Positions 34,261 to 45,284 of a stretch of 64,000 nucleotides of DNA are shown here, piece after piece. The DNA is from Heracleum sosnowskyi (lineage: Eukaryota > Streptophyta > Magnoliopsida > Apiales > Apiaceae), in assembly GCA_030848705.1 (NCBI GenBank), contig CM061244.1:48029190-48093189 (forward strand). The letters are read 5' to 3'. The position numbers and the translations under genes were made by a program. Below the pieces are notes generated by a model, which was not told the DNA's origin, did no database searches, and worked only from the letters and a program-made list of their open reading frames with translations. Numbering within the stretch: the stretch's first letter is position 1; each line of letters starts with the position of its first letter.

Positions 34261-36183
34261 CTAATCCATGAACATTCTCCAGAAAACAGCTTGGAGAGCC
34301 TGATCAAAAGAGTAGTTGAACTGGATCTCTTTCATAACACTTTTATAATATGCATTCCTTAGCTGATTCATCCTCAGCTCAAAAGTATTATAGATGAAAG
34401 TATAAGTAGGAGGTCTAATCTTTTCTTTCAGAAAATTAAGAACTTCTTGTGAATGAGAGATTGTCATTGCCACAGCTCCAAGTGCTTGCTTATAAGAAAT
34501 ATTATCATCCCATATTGCATCATAGGTCAAAACTGGTTGTTGATCCTCCTCCTCAGTTTCAGCCTCAGAAACAGATCATGATTTCCTCTTTTACTTCTTT
34601 AAAGGTCTTGAAGCCTGTTGATCTGGATCTTGTTGAGTAACTATGGGTATGCTGTCATTTCTTTCATATATTACATCCTCAGCAATAGAGACAATAGATG
34701 GAGTAAAAAGATAGATGTAGACATACTGAACAGCTAACTGTTGAGAGATATTGAGATCTATCATCAACTTTTGCCACACCTTTTTATGAAAACTAAGAAG
34801 TTGCAGAATCTCAGAGACTTTAAGATAAGATTGTTTATCATGCACAGGTTGTACTAAAGAATATAAAATAATGAGTGCATCATCAGAAGGTATAACTGTG
34901 TGCTGGATTAAGTCCCTTGCAGTCTTCTTAGTTAATCATTCCCAAAATACTTCATCACCAGAGTCTGAGGATGAGTGAGACTCTAGTTCAGTATTAGACT
35001 CTGGCAAGGTAGAAGTAATTGTTCTACCAGAGTCTGGTTCTGAAGGAACCATGGGAACCACCTGTGTATCTGGAACAACTAACTCAGTATTTGTGTGTGA
35101 GGGTATGAAATGAACTTTCTTCTTCCCTTTACGTTTATACTGAGCAAAAGATTTAGCAGAGCTAAACTGCTGTGCAGACACAGGTGTTTGAGTCCTTGGG
35201 ATAGGACTTTTTGCCAAAGCTACAGTATTTTGGGAGAAAGTAGGCAGTTTCTGATGTTGTCCCTTTTCAGAAACCATAGACTGTTGAGAGTCTACAGTTG
35301 CAGGCTGATCAGAGGGTAAGATAGCCAATGAATCCTTCATTAAAGAAAGACCTTCAGCCACCTCATGCTCTGTGGGATTGGTTTCATCATCACTATCAAG
35401 TTGCATTCTCAACCTTCTCCTTGTTACAACTGAAGCCTTTTGAGAGACTACAGAAGTTGGTTTTGTAACAGAGGCATACCTTTTCGAATTAGGTAATTTT
35501 GATTGTTTAGGCCTTTTGGTTGATGGTTGAACTGTGTTTGGGTTAGACACATGGGGGTTCTCCATTACTTGATCATGTACCATAACACCTCCAAAAAGTG
35601 GAGTATACACATCAGAATTAAAAGTGATGAGTTGTTGTTTCATTACCTCAGGGTAGACCATGTCAGGGAATGGAATACATTCACCTTGAAGCCTAGCTTG
35701 TAGCTTATTGTGCTCCCTAGTAAGATCCTTGAACAATCTAGGGTGCTGAACATGACAATCAACTGGTGTATTGTCATCCAGTTGGCCTCTTAAGGTAGGC
35801 ACAAGGTGATGAAGGATCATCATCAAAAACCTATGGTAGTAGATTTTTGTGTTCTCCTTAGCCCGTACTTTGCTACTAATCCGCACAAGCAACAATTGTG
35901 CAATATCTATCATTCTATTGGTTATCAAACTTTACCCTATCTGACTAGTAATGGATGTAATTGCATCAAAGCCACTACATTTGCCATTAAAGGATTTAGC
36001 TATTTGATCAAAGAAGAAACTCCATTCTTTTCTCAAACAGTTTCTTTTAACAGAACTTAAGTCATTTAAATCACCAACATAATTTAAAGACATATACATC
36101 TGAATCAAGTCATCATCACTAGCATAAGAATCAAATTCAGATTTAACAGGTAATTCTAAAGCTTCATTCAGAACTGCAGTAGT
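34261..36183 (-). pseudogene. C-terminal part of an old SIRE-type extra ORF
   Basis: A single minus-strand frame with few stops (for example one near 35935, one at 34936 and one between 34590 and 34530) reads about 640 codons. The start, LNEALELPVKSEFDSYASDDD then LNYVGDLNDLS and LRKEWSFFFDQIAKSF, matches the middle of the extra ORF that plant SIRE-type elements carry after pol. Ser/Thr/Gln-rich sequence and short basic patches (KRKGKKK) follow. Its N-terminal half lies 14.6 kb away at 51061-50755 across a CACTA insertion. It is divergent from the young element's ORF and is a dead remnant. Confidence 0.75.
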
Positions 36184-36329
36184 ACACTACGTCAAATTTT
36201 GGCTTCCGTCACATAAAATACGTGTGGCTAAGCACTTTACGTCACGTTTTAATTTTTCAGCAAAGTGTCACCTAAGGTCGGATCATTTTACGCCCCCTAC
36301 GGCCACACCCCAGATGTGTGGCTGTAACT

Positions 36330-36935
36330 TGTTGCCCAGTAATAATCTATTGTAGAAGGGGGGTTGAATACAATAGAGTAAGATAATCGACTTCTTAATG
36401 TATATATCACAAATATGAAAAGAAAGATAACAGCTTTATTAAATCTGATATAAAACTGTTACAAACTCTCTTAAGAAATTCTGATGTTCTTAAGAGCTGC
36501 TAGCTTACAAAAACTCTCTCAAGAAATTCTGTTCTTAAGAGCTTCTCTTCGATTATGTTCTCTCTCTAATGAATACATAAATCGAAACCAAAACTGTGTT
36601 TATATAGTGCACACAGCTTCTCTATCAATAACAAGATAAGTCCTAATCATAACAAAGATAGAAACATATCTTTAATCGATAGCTGCATTCTACAAACCAG
36701 GAACAAATAGAATAAACTTCCATGTTTATCTAGACTCCAAATATAACTCGAAGTAGGAATCCTGATCAGCTTCAAGTCCTGATGATCAAACCTGATCATA
36801 GTCTGAGTAGGAATCCTGATGATCAATAAGATACTGACGCTTGATCAAATACTGATGACCATGCAATACTGATGACGTCAGCAATCCTGATCAGTTGAGT
36901 CTAGCTTCTGACGATCATTGAATTCTGATCTAACA
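36330..36935 (-). repeat. 3' LTR of the young SIRE-type element
   Basis: On the minus strand it runs TGTTAGATCAGAATTC...TTACTGGGCAACA. The U3 end is dense in tcctgatcag/actgatga motifs. A TATA-like tatataaac is near 36600 on the minus strand, followed by transcript-like CT-rich sequence. Confidence 0.95.
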
Positions 36936-36951
36936 ATCTCCCCCAATCTCA
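36936..36951 (-). other. Polypurine tract
   Basis: GATTGGGGGAGAT on the minus strand abuts the 3' LTR, the plus-strand priming site for reverse transcription. Confidence 0.85.
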
Positions 36952-37012
36952 TACTTTGTAAAATAAAGTATAGATTCCAAATATTCAATGATGTCAAAAA
37001 CAACTTATCTGT

Positions 37013-40000
37013 TTAAGCTTTGTGATAGAACAGATTCATCTTCAAGAAGTTGAATAATAAACTTTCTTCTTTTTCTTCAAGAATTTGAATCAGTCTTTCC
37101 TTAAGATTTCTGAGTTCTTCATCTTCCTCATTAATCTGGTAGATAGCTGCTCTGAGATTCTGTATGGAGTTTCTCTGTAGACTGTGCTCTTCAAGCAAAA
37201 GATAAGCAATTTCCTTCCCATCAGGATTGAGAGAAAGACGAGTCATGCCAAAATTTACTTCTTTAACAGCAGTACCCCTTTGCATTTCCACATCATGACC
37301 TCTTTGATTTAAGTACATGGGAATATAATTACCATCGAAATTACTGTTTCCATCCAGTCTTCTTCTTATAGTTGACAAAATCATGTCACTCCATTCTTTG
37401 TACACTTGGTTCTTCCATCTTAACAGATAGTGAACATATTTCAGTTCCTGTGTAGTTTTCATCAGCAGATCTTGAATAGATAAAATCTTCACACTACCAT
37501 CTTTCATGAAGTACAGAAGCTTTTCTTTCTTTTCAAAACCATCATGACAATCTATAACTATATCAACAGCTAATAAATTGTTCAGGTTTTCAGAAGTTAA
37601 AGTACCTCCAATTTCTGTCAAGGAGTAAGGATCAACATATGACATATTCAGATATTCACCATCTCTGTGTCCAATACCTCCTCTTGAATTACTTGACAAT
37701 TGCTTCAGATTAGAAAACATCTTTAACCAGAGTGTTTTTGATCTAGCCATATCAGACAAATCAACAACACTTGAAGCGCTTGTAATAATTCCACCAGACT
37801 GAAAATTGATAGGTGTATCACAACTTAATGTGCTAATATGTTTCCACTTCTTGTATTTCTCCTTTTCATGAGCGTAGCTTCTTTCAAGTAAAGATTCTTG
37901 TCTGCTTGAATTTCTCCATTTTCTTTCATTTGAAACTTTAAGCCTTTGTAGATAGAGATTAAAATCTTCATATGTTCTCTTTGTAATATCTCTTCTTATG
38001 GCTTCTTCTTCTTCATCTACTTCTTTGTTGTGACAATCAACAACAGTAGATAAGATTATCAAATCAACCTCTTGCAGAATTTCAGATTCGTCAGGATCTT
38101 GAATATTGTCAGGATTAGAATCTTCAATTTGATTTGTATTGCTGAGAGTTGATTTACTTGATTTTCTTCTCAATTCAGGTTCTTCTTCAACAATTCCATC
38201 ATCACCAAAAGTAGATCTGTCAGGAACTACTAGAGTTTGAATAGGTTCAGGAATTTCTTCAATTCTTAACCCTCTAGACCTTGTCTGTCTAGGTACTATT
38301 TGAGTTGAAGAACCTCTTTTACTTCTTCTAGCACCTCTCCTACCTCTGCTTCCTCTACCTCTAGCAGGAGCAGTATAGCTTTCCATTGTCTCTCTTTGTA
38401 GTCTCAAGAATTCTTCATGTGAGAGATCTGGATATTCTTCACTTGCTGTAGAGAGTGCTTTTCTTGCATATAATTGTTGAACTCTTTTATCAGTGTGATA
38501 TAGAGTAACAATTCTGCCGTCTTTTGTAGAAAACTTCTGGAATAAATTTGATGCATCTTCAGGATTATCAATAATCACATCTTCATCACCTTCAGGAATT
38601 GTAGCAAGAATTTGTCCATGACCAGGTGTCAGGATTTGATCTTCCGTCAGGATCTGAGATTGCACCAATGTTCTTACTGTCTTAACTCCAGAATCAGAAA
38701 CATGAGTTGACTGCGTTGTTTGACTTTGAGAAGTTTGGATTGTCTTCATAACAACAGCATCAGAGGTTTCTCCTTGTATCGCTTTGTCACCACCATCATC
38801 TCCAGTATCATCATCATTATTTCTTAATACTAGATCAGGTGTACATTTTGTCTGAATAACCTTCTCCCCCTTTTTGACATCAGGATTTGACAATAATTGC
38901 AAAATTAAGGAAAGAGAGGCTTGAATTTCAGTTACCTTAGTATCCAGAGAATCAATTCTTTGATTGATTGAGGTTTGTTCTGAAACAACAGATTTCACTT
39001 GGGATTCCACTACCCTTAGTTGAAAAGTAGTAGGCACCTTTGTAAAATTATTAAAGATATCAGTCCTCACTTTTTCAGTTGAACCCTTGATAGAATCAAT
39101 CTCACTTTTCAGGCTTTTGGATAACAGAGTAGTAGCCTTCAGATGATTCTTCAAGTCTTGATTCTCTATAGACTTCACTGCATTATAGGCATGTTCAATA
39201 GCAGAAGAAAAACTGATAGATTCATCAGAATTGTGCCATGAATTGTTCCATTCATTCTGTCTAAATGCCTCTGCAGGATCAAAGGAAGGAGTAGAAAAAT
39301 CTTGTCTCTGATCTTTCCCAGTGAAAGCATTGCTAGCCATATATGTACTTGATGAACCAAAATTAGTTCCAAGACTAATCTTGAGTGCTGTAGCAAGCTG
39401 TTCCTTCTCTTTTCTATTCTCATTATCATTATCACTATCATCATCAGAATTATCATCATCAGAACCATGAGATATATCAGGATCAGGAATTGCAATACCT
39501 TTCAGTTTATCCTGTGATTCTGAGATAGGATGATCCATTGGTCTTGAACGAAGTGGCTGAATCAAAATAGGTTCAGTATCAGGAGCACCACTAGCGTCAG
39601 GATGAACATCGTCAGGATTTGATATGCTTGCATCAGTATTTGCTACTAATGGTTCTTGTGGAGCTTGAGGTTCAGAAGCTGCTTCAACACTTTGAGCTAA
39701 AGGTTCTTGTGTGCTTCCCTCATTGACAATGTTCTCGACCAATCTTTCAACAGAAGCTGTAGCTTTGCCTGCATCTTCACTTTGAGAAGATGGTTCTTGT
39801 GTAGCTGGAATGTTGATGTCTTCATTCTCCCTTTGAGAAAATGGTTCTTGTGTGACCATTCCACTAGCTAAGCCTTCACCCAAACTTTGATTGAGTGGTT
39901 CTTGTGTGGCAGGATCAACAGTAGCTGCTGAATTACTCTGAAATTCAGGTTCTTGTGGGCTTGATCCTTTCAGCTTCTTCTGTCTCTGATAGACTAACTC

Positions 40001-40750
40001 TTCTGCATTCCTCTTTTTCTTTGATGTAGGTGTAAGACCAACCAAGGAAGCAGTTGTAGAAACCTTCTCCCAAGAATGTCCTCGAATCTGAGATGGAGAG
40101 GCTGGAGAGTCTGATATAGAGACAACTTTTGTTGTTGCATCAGGAATACTAACATCAGGATTTGATGTCTGAATATCAGTATCCTTCATTTGCACTGTCA
40201 AAGGAATATGATACCTGCTCTTTGATAATTTCCTTGTCTTTTGTGGTTTTGATGAAGGTACCACAGCTTTAGTAGCAGTATCAGCAACTTCCTTGTTCAC
40301 ATTCATCACAGAGGATATAGGTAAGTCATCCTCTGAATCACTTTCATCAATCAACCTTAACTTCCTTTTCACAGGAACATCCTTAACAACCTTATCAGCT
40401 TTCTTGACCAGGACCCCTTGTACACCCCCTTGTATCTTCTTTTTAGTGAGTGGTGTAGAGGAAAAATCCTTTGAACCTGATTGCCTTCCAGACACATCAG
40501 TTCTAGCTGATTTCTTTGATTTTACAACTAAAGTCTTTTGAGAGACAGTAGAGGTGGTTGTTAACTGTTTAGACTGTTTAGGTTGCATGCTTGTGTCAGG
40601 AACAAGGTGGGTTGGTCCTTGTACCATAGCATTAGAAAGTAGTCCATAACGAGTAGGCATTTTCTGATGTAAGAAAAACCTAACCTCATCAGGAATAAAA
40701 GCATTTCCGCACAAAATATTTTGCCATATCAGGATAAAAAAAATATTCAA
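37013..40750 (-). CDS. SIRE-type extra ORF, 1245 codons
   Basis: An intact frame downstream of pol. In order: a short odd N terminus (a more natural start may be ATG 40660, MPTRYGLLSNAMVQG); Lys/Ser-rich region; repeated TQEP/PQEP-x-x-QS motifs at about residues 275-385; a very acidic stretch near 430; predicted coiled coil at about 510-620; KKGEKV near 627 (coded by a polypurine tract); an RG-rich basic patch near 800; and a C-terminal domain at about 1027-1240 starting GIGHRDG. The C-terminal domain is shared with the divergent copy at 60156-63141. No hydrophobic segment or signal peptide is seen, so the 'envelope-like' label sometimes used for such ORFs is not supported here. The N-terminal half present in the older relative (50755-51061, 36183) is missing. 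Function unknown. Confidence 0.85.
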   Translation of the reverse strand: MNIFFILIWQNILCGNAFIPDEVRFFLHQKMPTRYGLLSNAMVQGPTHLVPDTSMQPKQSKQLTTTSTVSQKTLVVKSKKSARTDVSGRQSGSKDFSSTPLTKKKIQGGVQGVLVKKADKVVKDVPVKRKLRLIDESDSEDDLPISSVMNVNKEVADTATKAVVPSSKPQKTRKLSKSRYHIPLTVQMKDTDIQTSNPDVSIPDATTKVVSISDSPASPSQIRGHSWEKVSTTASLVGLTPTSKKKRNAEELVYQRQKKLKGSSPQEPEFQSNSAATVDPATQEPLNQSLGEGLASGMVTQEPFSQRENEDINIPATQEPSSQSEDAGKATASVERLVENIVNEGSTQEPLAQSVEAASEPQAPQEPLVANTDASISNPDDVHPDASGAPDTEPILIQPLRSRPMDHPISESQDKLKGIAIPDPDISHGSDDDNSDDDSDNDNENRKEKEQLATALKISLGTNFGSSSTYMASNAFTGKDQRQDFSTPSFDPAEAFRQNEWNNSWHNSDESISFSSAIEHAYNAVKSIENQDLKNHLKATTLLSKSLKSEIDSIKGSTEKVRTDIFNNFTKVPTTFQLRVVESQVKSVVSEQTSINQRIDSLDTKVTEIQASLSLILQLLSNPDVKKGEKVIQTKCTPDLVLRNNDDDTGDDGGDKAIQGETSDAVVMKTIQTSQSQTTQSTHVSDSGVKTVRTLVQSQILTEDQILTPGHGQILATIPEGDEDVIIDNPEDASNLFQKFSTKDGRIVTLYHTDKRVQQLYARKALSTASEEYPDLSHEEFLRLQRETMESYTAPARGRGSRGRRGARRSKRGSSTQIVPRQTRSRGLRIEEIPEPIQTLVVPDRSTFGDDGIVEEEPELRRKSSKSTLSNTNQIEDSNPDNIQDPDESEILQEVDLIILSTVVDCHNKEVDEEEEAIRRDITKRTYEDFNLYLQRLKVSNERKWRNSSRQESLLERSYAHEKEKYKKWKHISTLSCDTPINFQSGGIITSASSVVDLSDMARSKTLWLKMFSNLKQLSSNSRGGIGHRDGEYLNMSYVDPYSLTEIGGTLTSENLNNLLAVDIVIDCHDGFEKKEKLLYFMKDGSVKILSIQDLLMKTTQELKYVHYLLRWKNQVYKEWSDMILSTIRRRLDGNSNFDGNYIPMYLNQRGHDVEMQRGTAVKEVNFGMTRLSLNPDGKEIAYLLLEEHSLQRNSIQNLRAAIYQINEEDEELRNLKERLIQILEEKEESLLFNFLKMNLFYHKA
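38862..38881 (-). other. Internal polypurine tract in the extra ORF
   Basis: On the minus strand GTCAAAAAGGGGGAGAAGG lies about 1.9 kb before the 3' LTR. It resembles the terminal polypurine tract and is conserved at 61964-61980 in the divergent element. It could prime plus strands internally; this is inference. Confidence 0.5.
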
Positions 40751-40952
40751 TAAGATTAAAATAAAATTTTATTTAAGAAAACAAAATTTATTTTAACAAT
40801 CCTGAATAGCGTTTTGGTTTAAGAAAAATAACCAAATTAATGGTCATAGAATTAAAACACGCTTACCAGCAAACGAGGCAAAAATATTTATGGAAAACCG
40901 AACCGTCTCCTTGAGATTGTAGAAATGACCTGCACCCTTAATACACATTCTC

Positions 40953-40960
40953 TATAAAAG
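40953..40960 (+). promoter_or_regulatory. TATA box of the antisense gene
   Basis: tctataaaagaga has a canonical TATAAAAG about 95 bp before ATG 41054. A plausible start site some 30 bp downstream would give an A/C/T-rich leader of 60-70 nt, typical of plant 5' UTRs. Confidence 0.55.
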
Positions 40961-41053
40961 AGAACTGTTAAGCATAATCATCATATATCTATTAAAACAC
41001 AAACCCTCTCCAGAGAAAAACTTACGAAAACCTTTCACCTTCTTTGTTTGTCA

Positions 41054-41473
41054 ATGGCTGCCAACAATCAAAACAACATACCTGATGAAGAACTTGATAG
41101 AATTTGGCAACAAATGGATGAGGCTCTAGCAGAGATTGCAGAGCAAGAGGGACCTCAGCCTATTCCTGATCCACAGGAGCATCATGCTTTTGCGAATGCA
41201 ATGGCTGATGTGCTTCTTCATAACTTCCATCAGGCAAATCCTGATTGGAATCCTCTTGAAAATCTCATCGTTGTCAATGAAGAGGATGAAGACGATTGGG
41301 ATGATGAAGAGGATGAGGATGAAGATGATGAAGAGCTCGTCCGAGAGCTTGAGAAACGTAAGAAGAGAATCCGTGATGCTTGTATGTCATGCAAGTTGGA
41401 GGCACGGAGGCGTCCCGGTGGTCACGGTGACGATCCGCCTTCAAGTAAATCAGCTCCTCTTCTTGTCTCTTAA
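41054..41473 (+). CDS. Antisense acidic protein gene inside the retrotransposon, 139 aa
   Basis: It runs opposite to gag, pol and the extra ORF, in the gap between pol and the extra ORF. The start is ATG 41054 (tcaATGGCT, +4 G). The product is strongly acidic: a helical N terminus (EELDRIWQQMDEALAEIAEQE), then NPDWNPLENLIVV, an Asp/Glu tract of about 28 residues near 78-104, a basic KRKKRIRD segment and an Arg/Gly/Pro-rich tail with CMSC. A TATA box upstream (40953) and AT-rich polyadenylation-like sequence downstream support a real transcription unit. A GTATGT at about 41380 and an acceptor cttacag near 41490 would give an alternative spliced end (FLKDCEAAQEHSC). I recognise no family. It may be a captured host gene or an element-encoded regulator. 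Confidence 0.6.
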   Translation: MAANNQNNIPDEELDRIWQQMDEALAEIAEQEGPQPIPDPQEHHAFANAMADVLLHNFHQANPDWNPLENLIVVNEEDEDDWDDEEDEDEDDEELVRELEKRKKRIRDACMSCKLEARRRPGGHGDDPPSSKSAPLLVS

Positions 41474-41579
41474 GGATGGAACAAGAGACCTTACAGTTCT
41501 GAAGGACTGTGAAGCTGCTCAGGAGCATTCATGCTAATTTGCAGGGCACGTGTTCATGCTTATCTGTAAAGCACGAGTT

Positions 41580-41665
41580 CCTGAGTAGAAAATAGACTAG
41601 GAAAACAAATATGTAATTTCCATATTTCATGTGTAATGTATCTTCAAGTATTAATGAAATTTGTC
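41580..41665 (+). terminator. Probable polyadenylation region of the antisense gene
   Basis: tatgtaatttccatatttca and tgtaatgtatcttc are followed by attaatgaaatttgtc. These are T/G-rich far-upstream and A-rich near-upstream type signals of plant 3' ends, 110-190 bp after the stop codon. Confidence 0.4.
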
Positions 41666-41984
41666 TATTTTCTCAATTGTTTGCTTCATGTACTTGCCTG
41701 CAAAATTTGTTAGTAACACTCAAAGTGATATAGAGATGATAAATAATAAACTCTGTTAATAATGAAATTGAAATTGATAATTAAGACTGAAAACTTAATC
41801 AAAGACTAAGTAATAATCTAATTGTCCAGAGTTTACCAGGAGTGTTGATGACAAATTAGCATAGAACCTCTGGTTTTCATACCAGCTTCAATCATCTGAG
41901 CATCAGGATTTGACCAGTTGACTTCCTGTCAGGATTGAGTCCTATCAGGATTTGATCAAAGATACATACCTTTCTGAATAACCA

Positions 41985-44900
41985 TCAGGATAGTGGCTTG
42001 GTGAATATATCAGCTAGTTGTTGATCAGTAGGAACAAAGTGAAGTTCAATTGTTCCTTCCAGAACCTGTTCTCTTATAAAGTGATATCTGATACTTATGT
42101 GTTTAGTAAGAGAATGCTGAACTGGATTTCCTGTCATTGCAATAGCACTTTGGTTATCACAATAAATAGGGATTTTTGAGTATGACAGGCCATAATCTAA
42201 CAACTGATTTCTCATCCACATTATCTGAGCACAACAACTTCCTGCAGCAATGTACTCAGCTTCTGCAGTTGAAGTGGAAATGGATTTCTGCTTTTTACTG
42301 AACCATGAAACTAGTCTTCCACCCAAAAACTGACAACTTCCTGAAGTACTTTTCCTGTCTATTTTGCATCCTGCAAAATCAGCATCTGAATAACCACACA
42401 ACCCAAAATCTGATTCCCTTGCATACCAAAGGCCAAGTGAAGGAGTGCCTTTGAGATATCTGAAAATTCTTTTGACTGCAATCAGATGTGGTTCTCTAGG
42501 TTTTGCTTGAAATCTTGCACATAGACAGGTTGCAAACATGATATCTGGTCTACTGGCAGTGAGATACAATAAAGAGCCAATCATTCCTCTGTAGTGAGTT
42601 ACATCTACCTCTTCACCTTGATCAGGATCAAGTTTGGTAGCTGTAGCTATGGGAGTTGAAGCAGGAGTACTGTCTTGCATGTTAAACCTTGTCAGTAAAT
42701 TCCTTGTGTATTTAGACTGATTAATAAAAATCCCTTCATCAGTCTGTTTAACTTGAAGACCCAGAAAGTAACTCATTTCTCCCATCATGCTCATTTGATA
42801 TCTTGACTGCATAAGCTTGGAAAACTTTTCACACAGCTTATTGTTTGTTGACCCAAAAATGATATCATCAACATAAATCTGAACTAACAGCAACTCCTTA
42901 CCATGATTCAAATAAAATAGAGTTTTATCAATTGCACCTCTTTTGAATCCACTTTCCAGTAAGAATTGAGCTAAGGTTTCATACCATGCTCTTGGAGCTT
43001 GCTTTAGTCCATAAAGTGCCTTATCCAGTCTGTAGACATAATCTGGATATTTAGGATCAATGAAACCAGGAGGTTGTTCAACATAAACTTCTTCCTCCAG
43101 TTCACCATTTAAGAAAGCACTTTTAACATCCATCTGGAAAACCTTGAATTTCTTATGTGCTGCATAAGCAAGAAATATCCTGATGGCTTCTAGTCTTGCA
43201 ACAGGAGCAAAAGTTTCATCATAGTCAATTCCCTCTTGTTGGGAATACCCCTTTGCAACTAGCCTTGCTTTGTTTCTGATAATGACTCCATCAGAATCAG
43301 TCTTGTTCTTGAAAATCCACTTTGTACCAACAATTGATCTATTCTTTGGTCTTGGTACCAGTTTCCAGACTTCATTCCTTTCAAATTCATTCAGTTCTTC
43401 TTGCATTGCAGTAACCCAATCAGCATCTTTAAGTGCATCTTCAACTTTCTTAGGCTCCTCCTTGGATAGAAAGTTATTATATAAACATTCATTCTGAGTT
43501 GCACTTCTTGTTTGAACACCTGCATCAGGATCTCCAATTATCAAATCAGGAGTATGATCTTTTGTCCATTTCCTTGCTGGTGTCAAATTGTTTCTTGAAG
43601 TAGATGCTCCCCCTGGATTGGTGTTATCTTGATTGAAAGAATTTGATTGATTTGAAGCTCTCCCTGAATTATTGATATGCCCTCCTGATGTGTTATCAGG
43701 ATCTTCACTTGAATCAGTATCTGAAGAATTCTGTCCTGATGATTGAGTTGACTCTGAACTTGTAGTTGAATGCCGTTGCTCCCCCTCAACATTAGCACTA
43801 CTAGTTGTATCACTGTTGTTTGCATCATCAGTATTAGCACCATCAGTACCTGGTGAGTCATCAGGATTTGGTGACCCGTCAGTACTGGATGAATGGACAG
43901 CTTCTGATTCACTTTCTTCAGGTTCCTTGGAAGCTTCATTTTCAAATAACAATCTATCATGCGAGTCTTCAATGATTCCAGTTATCTTCTTATCATCAAA
44001 AGATACATGTATTGACTCCATGACAGTTCTTGTTCTCAAATTAAAAACTCTGAAGGCTCTTGATGTAGGATAACCTATGAATATTCCTTCATCAGCCTTT
44101 GTTTCAAATTTCCCTAGCTGTTCAGGATGAGTTCTGAGAACAAAACATTTACAGCCAAACACATGCAAATGCTTCAGACTTGGTTTCTTCTCTTTGAGTA
44201 ACTGATAAGGAGTGACACCATGCCTGTTTATCAATGTGAGATTTTGTGTATAGCATGCTGTGTTGACTGCTTCTGCCCAGAAATATGTAGGTAATTTAGC
44301 TTCTTCCAACATAGTTCTGCCAGCTTCAATAAGAGTTCTATTCTTCCTTTCTACTACTCCATTTTGCTGAGGTGTGCCAGGAGCAGAGAATTGTTGAATG
44401 ATTCCTTTGTATTTGCAGAACTCTTCCATCTTTGAATTCTTAAATTCAGTACCATTATCACTTCTCAGAATCTTGACTTTGTACTTTGTGGTTGTCTCAA
44501 TCATCCTCACATGATCCAACAGAACTTCAGGAGTTTCATCTTTTCTATGCAGAAAATACACCCAGGTGAATCTAGAATATTCATCAACAATTACAAGAGT
44601 GTACCTTTTCTTACTGATGGACATGATGTTGACTGGACCAAACAGATCAAGATGTAGCATGTGATATGGTTCTTCAATCGAGGATACTGATTTACTCTGG
44701 AATGATGTCCTTCTTTGCTTTGCTTTTTGGCATGCATCACAGAGTCCATCAGGTGTATACAAGACATTAGGTAATCCTCTTACTAATTCTTTCTTAACCA
44801 ACTCATTGATGTTGCTGAAGTTGAGATGAGAAAGCTTCTTGTGCCAATTCCAACTTTCATCTACTGAAGCTTTACTGATGAAACATGTAGGGGAGCCATC

Positions 44901-45266
44901 AGTATCTGAGAGAATGTTGGCTTCATATATGTTACCATGCCTGTAGCCAGTTAGTGCTATCTTCCCTGTTGCTTTACTGACTACTTCACAATGTGTGGAA
45001 TAGAAATTGACATGATAACCTCTGTCAGTGATTTGACTAATACTCAACAAGTTGTGTTTTAGTCCTTTCACTAGAGCTACTTTTTCAATGATGACATTTC
45101 CAATGATTATATTGCCATATCCCAAGGTTTGTCCAATGTTGCCATCTCCATAAGACACAGTTGGGCCAGCTTTTTCCTCATATTCTGATAACAGGGCTTT
45201 GTTTCCAGTCATGTGCACAGAACATCCACTATCCATGACTAACACATTTTTCTTTTTACCCTGCAT
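41985..45266 (-). CDS. pol: Copia pol: protease, integrase, reverse transcriptase, RNase H
   Basis: An intact 1093-codon frame in the same frame as gag beyond a UAG. Order: aspartic protease ([12 protein letters not shown], residues 10-21); integrase zinc motif H-H-C-C (HKKLSHLN...CDACQKAKQ, about 140-185); integrase core with [16 protein letters not shown] and the glutamate in [13 protein letters not shown]; a long Ser/Asp/Asn-rich linker (about 455-590); RT_2 reverse transcriptase from about 620 with [23 protein letters not shown] and catalytic YVDDIIFGS; and RNase H with [19 protein letters not shown] and YCDNQSAI, ending ADIFTKPLS. All catalytic residues I can check are present. It is presumably made as a read-through fusion to gag. 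Confidence 0.95.
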   Translation of the reverse strand: MQGKKKNVLVMDSGCSVHMTGNKALLSEYEEKAGPTVSYGDGNIGQTLGYGNIIIGNVIIEKVALVKGLKHNLLSISQITDRGYHVNFYSTHCEVVSKATGKIALTGYRHGNIYEANILSDTDGSPTCFISKASVDESWNWHKKLSHLNFSNINELVKKELVRGLPNVLYTPDGLCDACQKAKQRRTSFQSKSVSSIEEPYHMLHLDLFGPVNIMSISKKRYTLVIVDEYSRFTWVYFLHRKDETPEVLLDHVRMIETTTKYKVKILRSDNGTEFKNSKMEEFCKYKGIIQQFSAPGTPQQNGVVERKNRTLIEAGRTMLEEAKLPTYFWAEAVNTACYTQNLTLINRHGVTPYQLLKEKKPSLKHLHVFGCKCFVLRTHPEQLGKFETKADEGIFIGYPTSRAFRVFNLRTRTVMESIHVSFDDKKITGIIEDSHDRLLFENEASKEPEESESEAVHSSSTDGSPNPDDSPGTDGANTDDANNSDTTSSANVEGEQRHSTTSSESTQSSGQNSSDTDSSEDPDNTSGGHINNSGRASNQSNSFNQDNTNPGGASTSRNNLTPARKWTKDHTPDLIIGDPDAGVQTRSATQNECLYNNFLSKEEPKKVEDALKDADWVTAMQEELNEFERNEVWKLVPRPKNRSIVGTKWIFKNKTDSDGVIIRNKARLVAKGYSQQEGIDYDETFAPVARLEAIRIFLAYAAHKKFKVFQMDVKSAFLNGELEEEVYVEQPPGFIDPKYPDYVYRLDKALYGLKQAPRAWYETLAQFLLESGFKRGAIDKTLFYLNHGKELLLVQIYVDDIIFGSTNNKLCEKFSKLMQSRYQMSMMGEMSYFLGLQVKQTDEGIFINQSKYTRNLLTRFNMQDSTPASTPIATATKLDPDQGEEVDVTHYRGMIGSLLYLTASRPDIMFATCLCARFQAKPREPHLIAVKRIFRYLKGTPSLGLWYARESDFGLCGYSDADFAGCKIDRKSTSGSCQFLGGRLVSWFSKKQKSISTSTAEAEYIAAGSCCAQIMWMRNQLLDYGLSYSKIPIYCDNQSAIAMTGNPVQHSLTKHISIRYHFIREQVLEGTIELHFVPTDQQLADIFTKPLS

Positions 45267-45281
45267 CAGAATAGTAAAACA

Positions 45282-45284
45282 CTA
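45282..45284 (-). other. In-frame UAG between gag and pol
   Basis: Gag ends SD-UAG-TGT and the same frame runs on through 5 codons to the pol ATG at 45266. The second copy has the same UAG-TGT at 57077-57079. This suggests selected stop-codon read-through to set the Gag:Pol ratio. Confidence 0.65.

Noticed and set aside
37013..40750. Calling the extra ORF an envelope gene
   Set aside because: No signal peptide, transmembrane segment or furin-like architecture is visible; coiled coil plus basic and acidic low-complexity regions do not establish an envelope.
41136..41537. A second plus-strand frame (133 codons) overlapping the antisense gene
   Set aside because: It starts internally, is rich in Met/Ile/Lys from the GAT/GAA-rich tract read out of frame, and lacks its own upstream signals.
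43270..43497. Short open frames antisense to pol (also 57971-57744)
   Set aside because: They recur in both copies only because the pol sequence does; no promoter or coding signature.
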